This document shows positions 62,031 through 64,000 of a stretch of 64,000 nucleotides of DNA, in pieces. Each line of letters begins with the position of its first letter. The first letter of the stretch is position 1. This DNA comes from Crotalaria pallida (lineage: Eukaryota > Streptophyta > Magnoliopsida > Fabales > Fabaceae): the NCBI GenBank assembly GCA_037953625.1, contig CM075649.1, forward strand, positions 71,269,290 to 71,333,289, given 5' to 3'. The position numbers were made by a program, and so were the translations under genes. Under the pieces are notes generated by a model that was given only the letters and a program-made list of their open reading frames with translations, searched no databases and was not told where the DNA came from.

Positions 62031-64000
62031 AGACGATTCTAAACCTTTAAAATACTCTCTTAACCATTCTACACTTATTAGAGCCGCCAAGGACTCATGC
62101 TACATCCTCTACATCCCTTGGGGCACCAATCATTGTTTAGGATCATTCTAAAGGTTCAGATATGTCCTAATACACATGCCTAGACCATTCTAAGTCTTAA
62201 GAATACTCTCTTAACCATTCTACACTTGTTAAAGCCTCCAATGACCCATGATTCACCCTCTAAGTTCCTAGGGGAACCAAGCATAGTTTAGGATCATACT
62301 GAAGGTTCTTATATGTCCTAATACACATTCCTGGACCATTCTAAGCCTTTAGAATACTCTATTAACCATTCTACACTTGTTAGAGCCTCCAACGGCTCAT
62401 GCTACATCCTCTACGTCCCATGGGGCACCAAGCATTGTTTACGAACATTCTAAAGGTTCTTATATGTCCTAATACATATTCCTAGACAATTGTAAGCCTT
62501 TAGAATACTCTATTAACCATTCTACACTTGTTAGAGCCTCCAAGGACTCATTCTACATCCTCTTTGTCCCTTGGGGCACCAAGCATTTTTTAGGATCATT
62601 CTAAAGGTTCTTATATGTCCTAATATACATGGCTAGACGATTCTAAACCTTTAAAATACTCTCTTAACCATTCTACACTTGTTAGAGCCGCCAAGGACTC
62701 ATGCTACATCCTCTACATCCCTTGGGGCACCAATCATTGTTTAGGATCATTCTAATACACATGCCTAGACCATTCTAAGTCTTAAGAATACTCTCTTAAC
62801 CATTCTACACTTGTTAAAGCCTCCAATGACCCATGATTCACCCTCTAAGTTCCTAGGGGAACCAAGCATAGTTTAAGATCATTCTGAAGGTTCTTATATG
62901 TCCTAATACACATTCCTGGACCATTCTAAGCCTTTAGAATACTCTATTAACCATTCTACACTTGTTAGAGCCTCCAACGACTCATGCTACATCCTCTACG
63001 TCCCATGGGGCACCAAGCATCGTTTACGATCATTCTAAAGGTTCTTATATGTCCTAGTACATATTCCTAGACAATTGTAAGCCTTTAGAATACTCTATTA
63101 ACCATTCTACACTTGTTAGAGCCTCCAAGGACTCATTCTACATCCTCTTTGTCCCTTGGGGCACCAAGCATTTTTTAGGATCATTCTAAAGGTTCTTATA
63201 TGTCCTAATATACATGGCTAGACGATTCTAAACCTTTAAAATACTCTCTTAACCATTCTACACTTGTTAGAGCCGCCAAGGACTCATGCTACATCCTCTA
63301 CATCCCTTGGGGCACCAATCATTGTTTAGGATCATTCTAATACACATGCCTAGACCATTCTAAGTCTTAAGAATACTCTCTTAACCATTCTACACTTGTT
63401 AAAGCCTCCAATGACCCATGATTCACCCTCTAAGTTCCTAGGGGAACCAAGCATAGTTTAAGATCATTCTGAAGGTTCTTATATGTCCTAATACACATTC
63501 CTGGACCATTCTAAGCCTTTAGAATACTCTATTAACCATTCTACACTTGTTAGAGCCTCCAACGACTCATGCTACATCCTCTACGTCCCATGGGGCACCA
63601 AGCATCGTTTACGATCATTCTAAAGGTTCTTATATGTCCTAGTACATATTCCTAGACAATTGTAAGCCTTTAGAATACTCTATTAACCATTCTACACTTG
63701 TTAGAGCCTCCAAGGACTCATTCTACATCCTCTTTGTCCCTTGGGGCACCAAGCAATTTTTAGGATCAATCTAAAGGTTCTTATATGTCCTAATATACAT
63801 GGCTAGATGATTCTAAACCTTTAAAAATACTCTCTTAACCTTTCTACACTTGTTAGTGTCTCCAAGGACTCATGCTACATCCTCTACGTCCCTTGGGGCA
63901 CCAAGCATTGTTTAGGATCATTCTAAAGGTTCTTATATGTCCTAATATACATGTCTAGACGATTCTAACCTTTAAAATACTCTCTTAACCATCCTACACT
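60900..64000. repeat. Satellite 4-mer higher-order repeat
   Basis: The variants with GGTTCAGATATGTCC or its shortened form recur about every 601-606 bp (60948, 61549, 62155), then at 62751 and 63336 with a shared 19-bp deletion (585-bp step). The two last units are almost identical over their whole length. Confidence 0.8.

Larger units (their letters stand above)
38774..64000. repeat. 151-bp satellite DNA array
   Basis: Head-to-tail array to the right edge, about 25.2 kb or roughly 165 monomers. Successive GGTTCTTATATGTC phrases fall at 38786, 38937, 39088, 39239, 39390, 39541 and 39692, exactly 151 bp apart. All monomers have one orientation. Each has ATTCTAAAGG and CCTTTAGAAT as an inverted repeat about 40 bp apart and a CTTGG/CCAAG dyad. 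Some monomers are shortened (for example near 40385, 40828, 44650, 45018, 51340). Small open frames recur only because the repeat recurs. Monomer length near one nucleosome fits centromeric, pericentromeric or subtelomeric satellites; which one cannot be told. Confidence 0.97.

Noticed and set aside
38774..64000. Regular repeats with short variable parts, superficially like a CRISPR array
   Set aside because: The whole 151-bp unit repeats without unique spacers and the context is plant transposons; it is satellite DNA.

Overview
The window is plant nuclear DNA, most likely from a eudicot; I cannot name the species. Evidence is a plant L1-type LINE, a Stowaway-like MITE, four LTR retrotransposons with plant-type primer sites (three related to Del/Tekay chromoviruses, one Athila/Tat-like), and a long satellite of nucleosome-sized monomers. 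I found no host protein gene, rRNA or tRNA gene. The setting looks like pericentromeric or other constitutive heterochromatin.

Layout. 1-2781: 3' part of a LINE (reverse transcriptase, then RNase H after a 1-bp frameshift) with its A-tail. 2786-3030: MITE directly behind the tail. 3111-9655: element A, a complete, coding-minus element with 1.3-kb LTRs, tRNA-Asp-type PBS and TSD GTACT; it has gag and protease but no RT, RNase H or integrase. 9661-10592: unassigned AT-rich DNA with degenerate repeats. 10709-22391: element B, a complete, coding-minus Del/Tekay-like chromovirus with about 3.57-kb LTRs, TSD TACTA and one polyprotein frame broken by three TAG codons. Flanks of B (10593-10703 and 22397-23318) may be an older plus-strand LTR (E). 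23319-30449: element D, a non-coding (LARD-like) chromovirus derivative whose right LTR is interrupted by C. 30450-38767: element C, another chromovirus, coding minus, with four stop codons and a truncated right LTR. 38774-64000: 151-bp satellite running off the window.

Order of events from nesting: E (if real) received B and D; D received C; the satellite abuts a broken C LTR. B and C once encoded gag, protease, RT, RNase H, integrase and a chromodomain-like tail; A and D would need proteins supplied in trans.

The most unusual structures are in the LTRs of B: six copies of the palindrome TAACCGGTTA per LTR, in three pairs each exactly 21 bp apart, and a run of about nine short palindromes sharing a TCCC[A/G]GA core but with different self-complementary arms. 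Others are a pair of abutting 9-bp hairpins inside non-coding element D, a hairpin with the same AGGA loop beside a polypurine tract in all four LTR elements, and several higher-order periods (4-, 6-, 13- and 15-mer) in the satellite.
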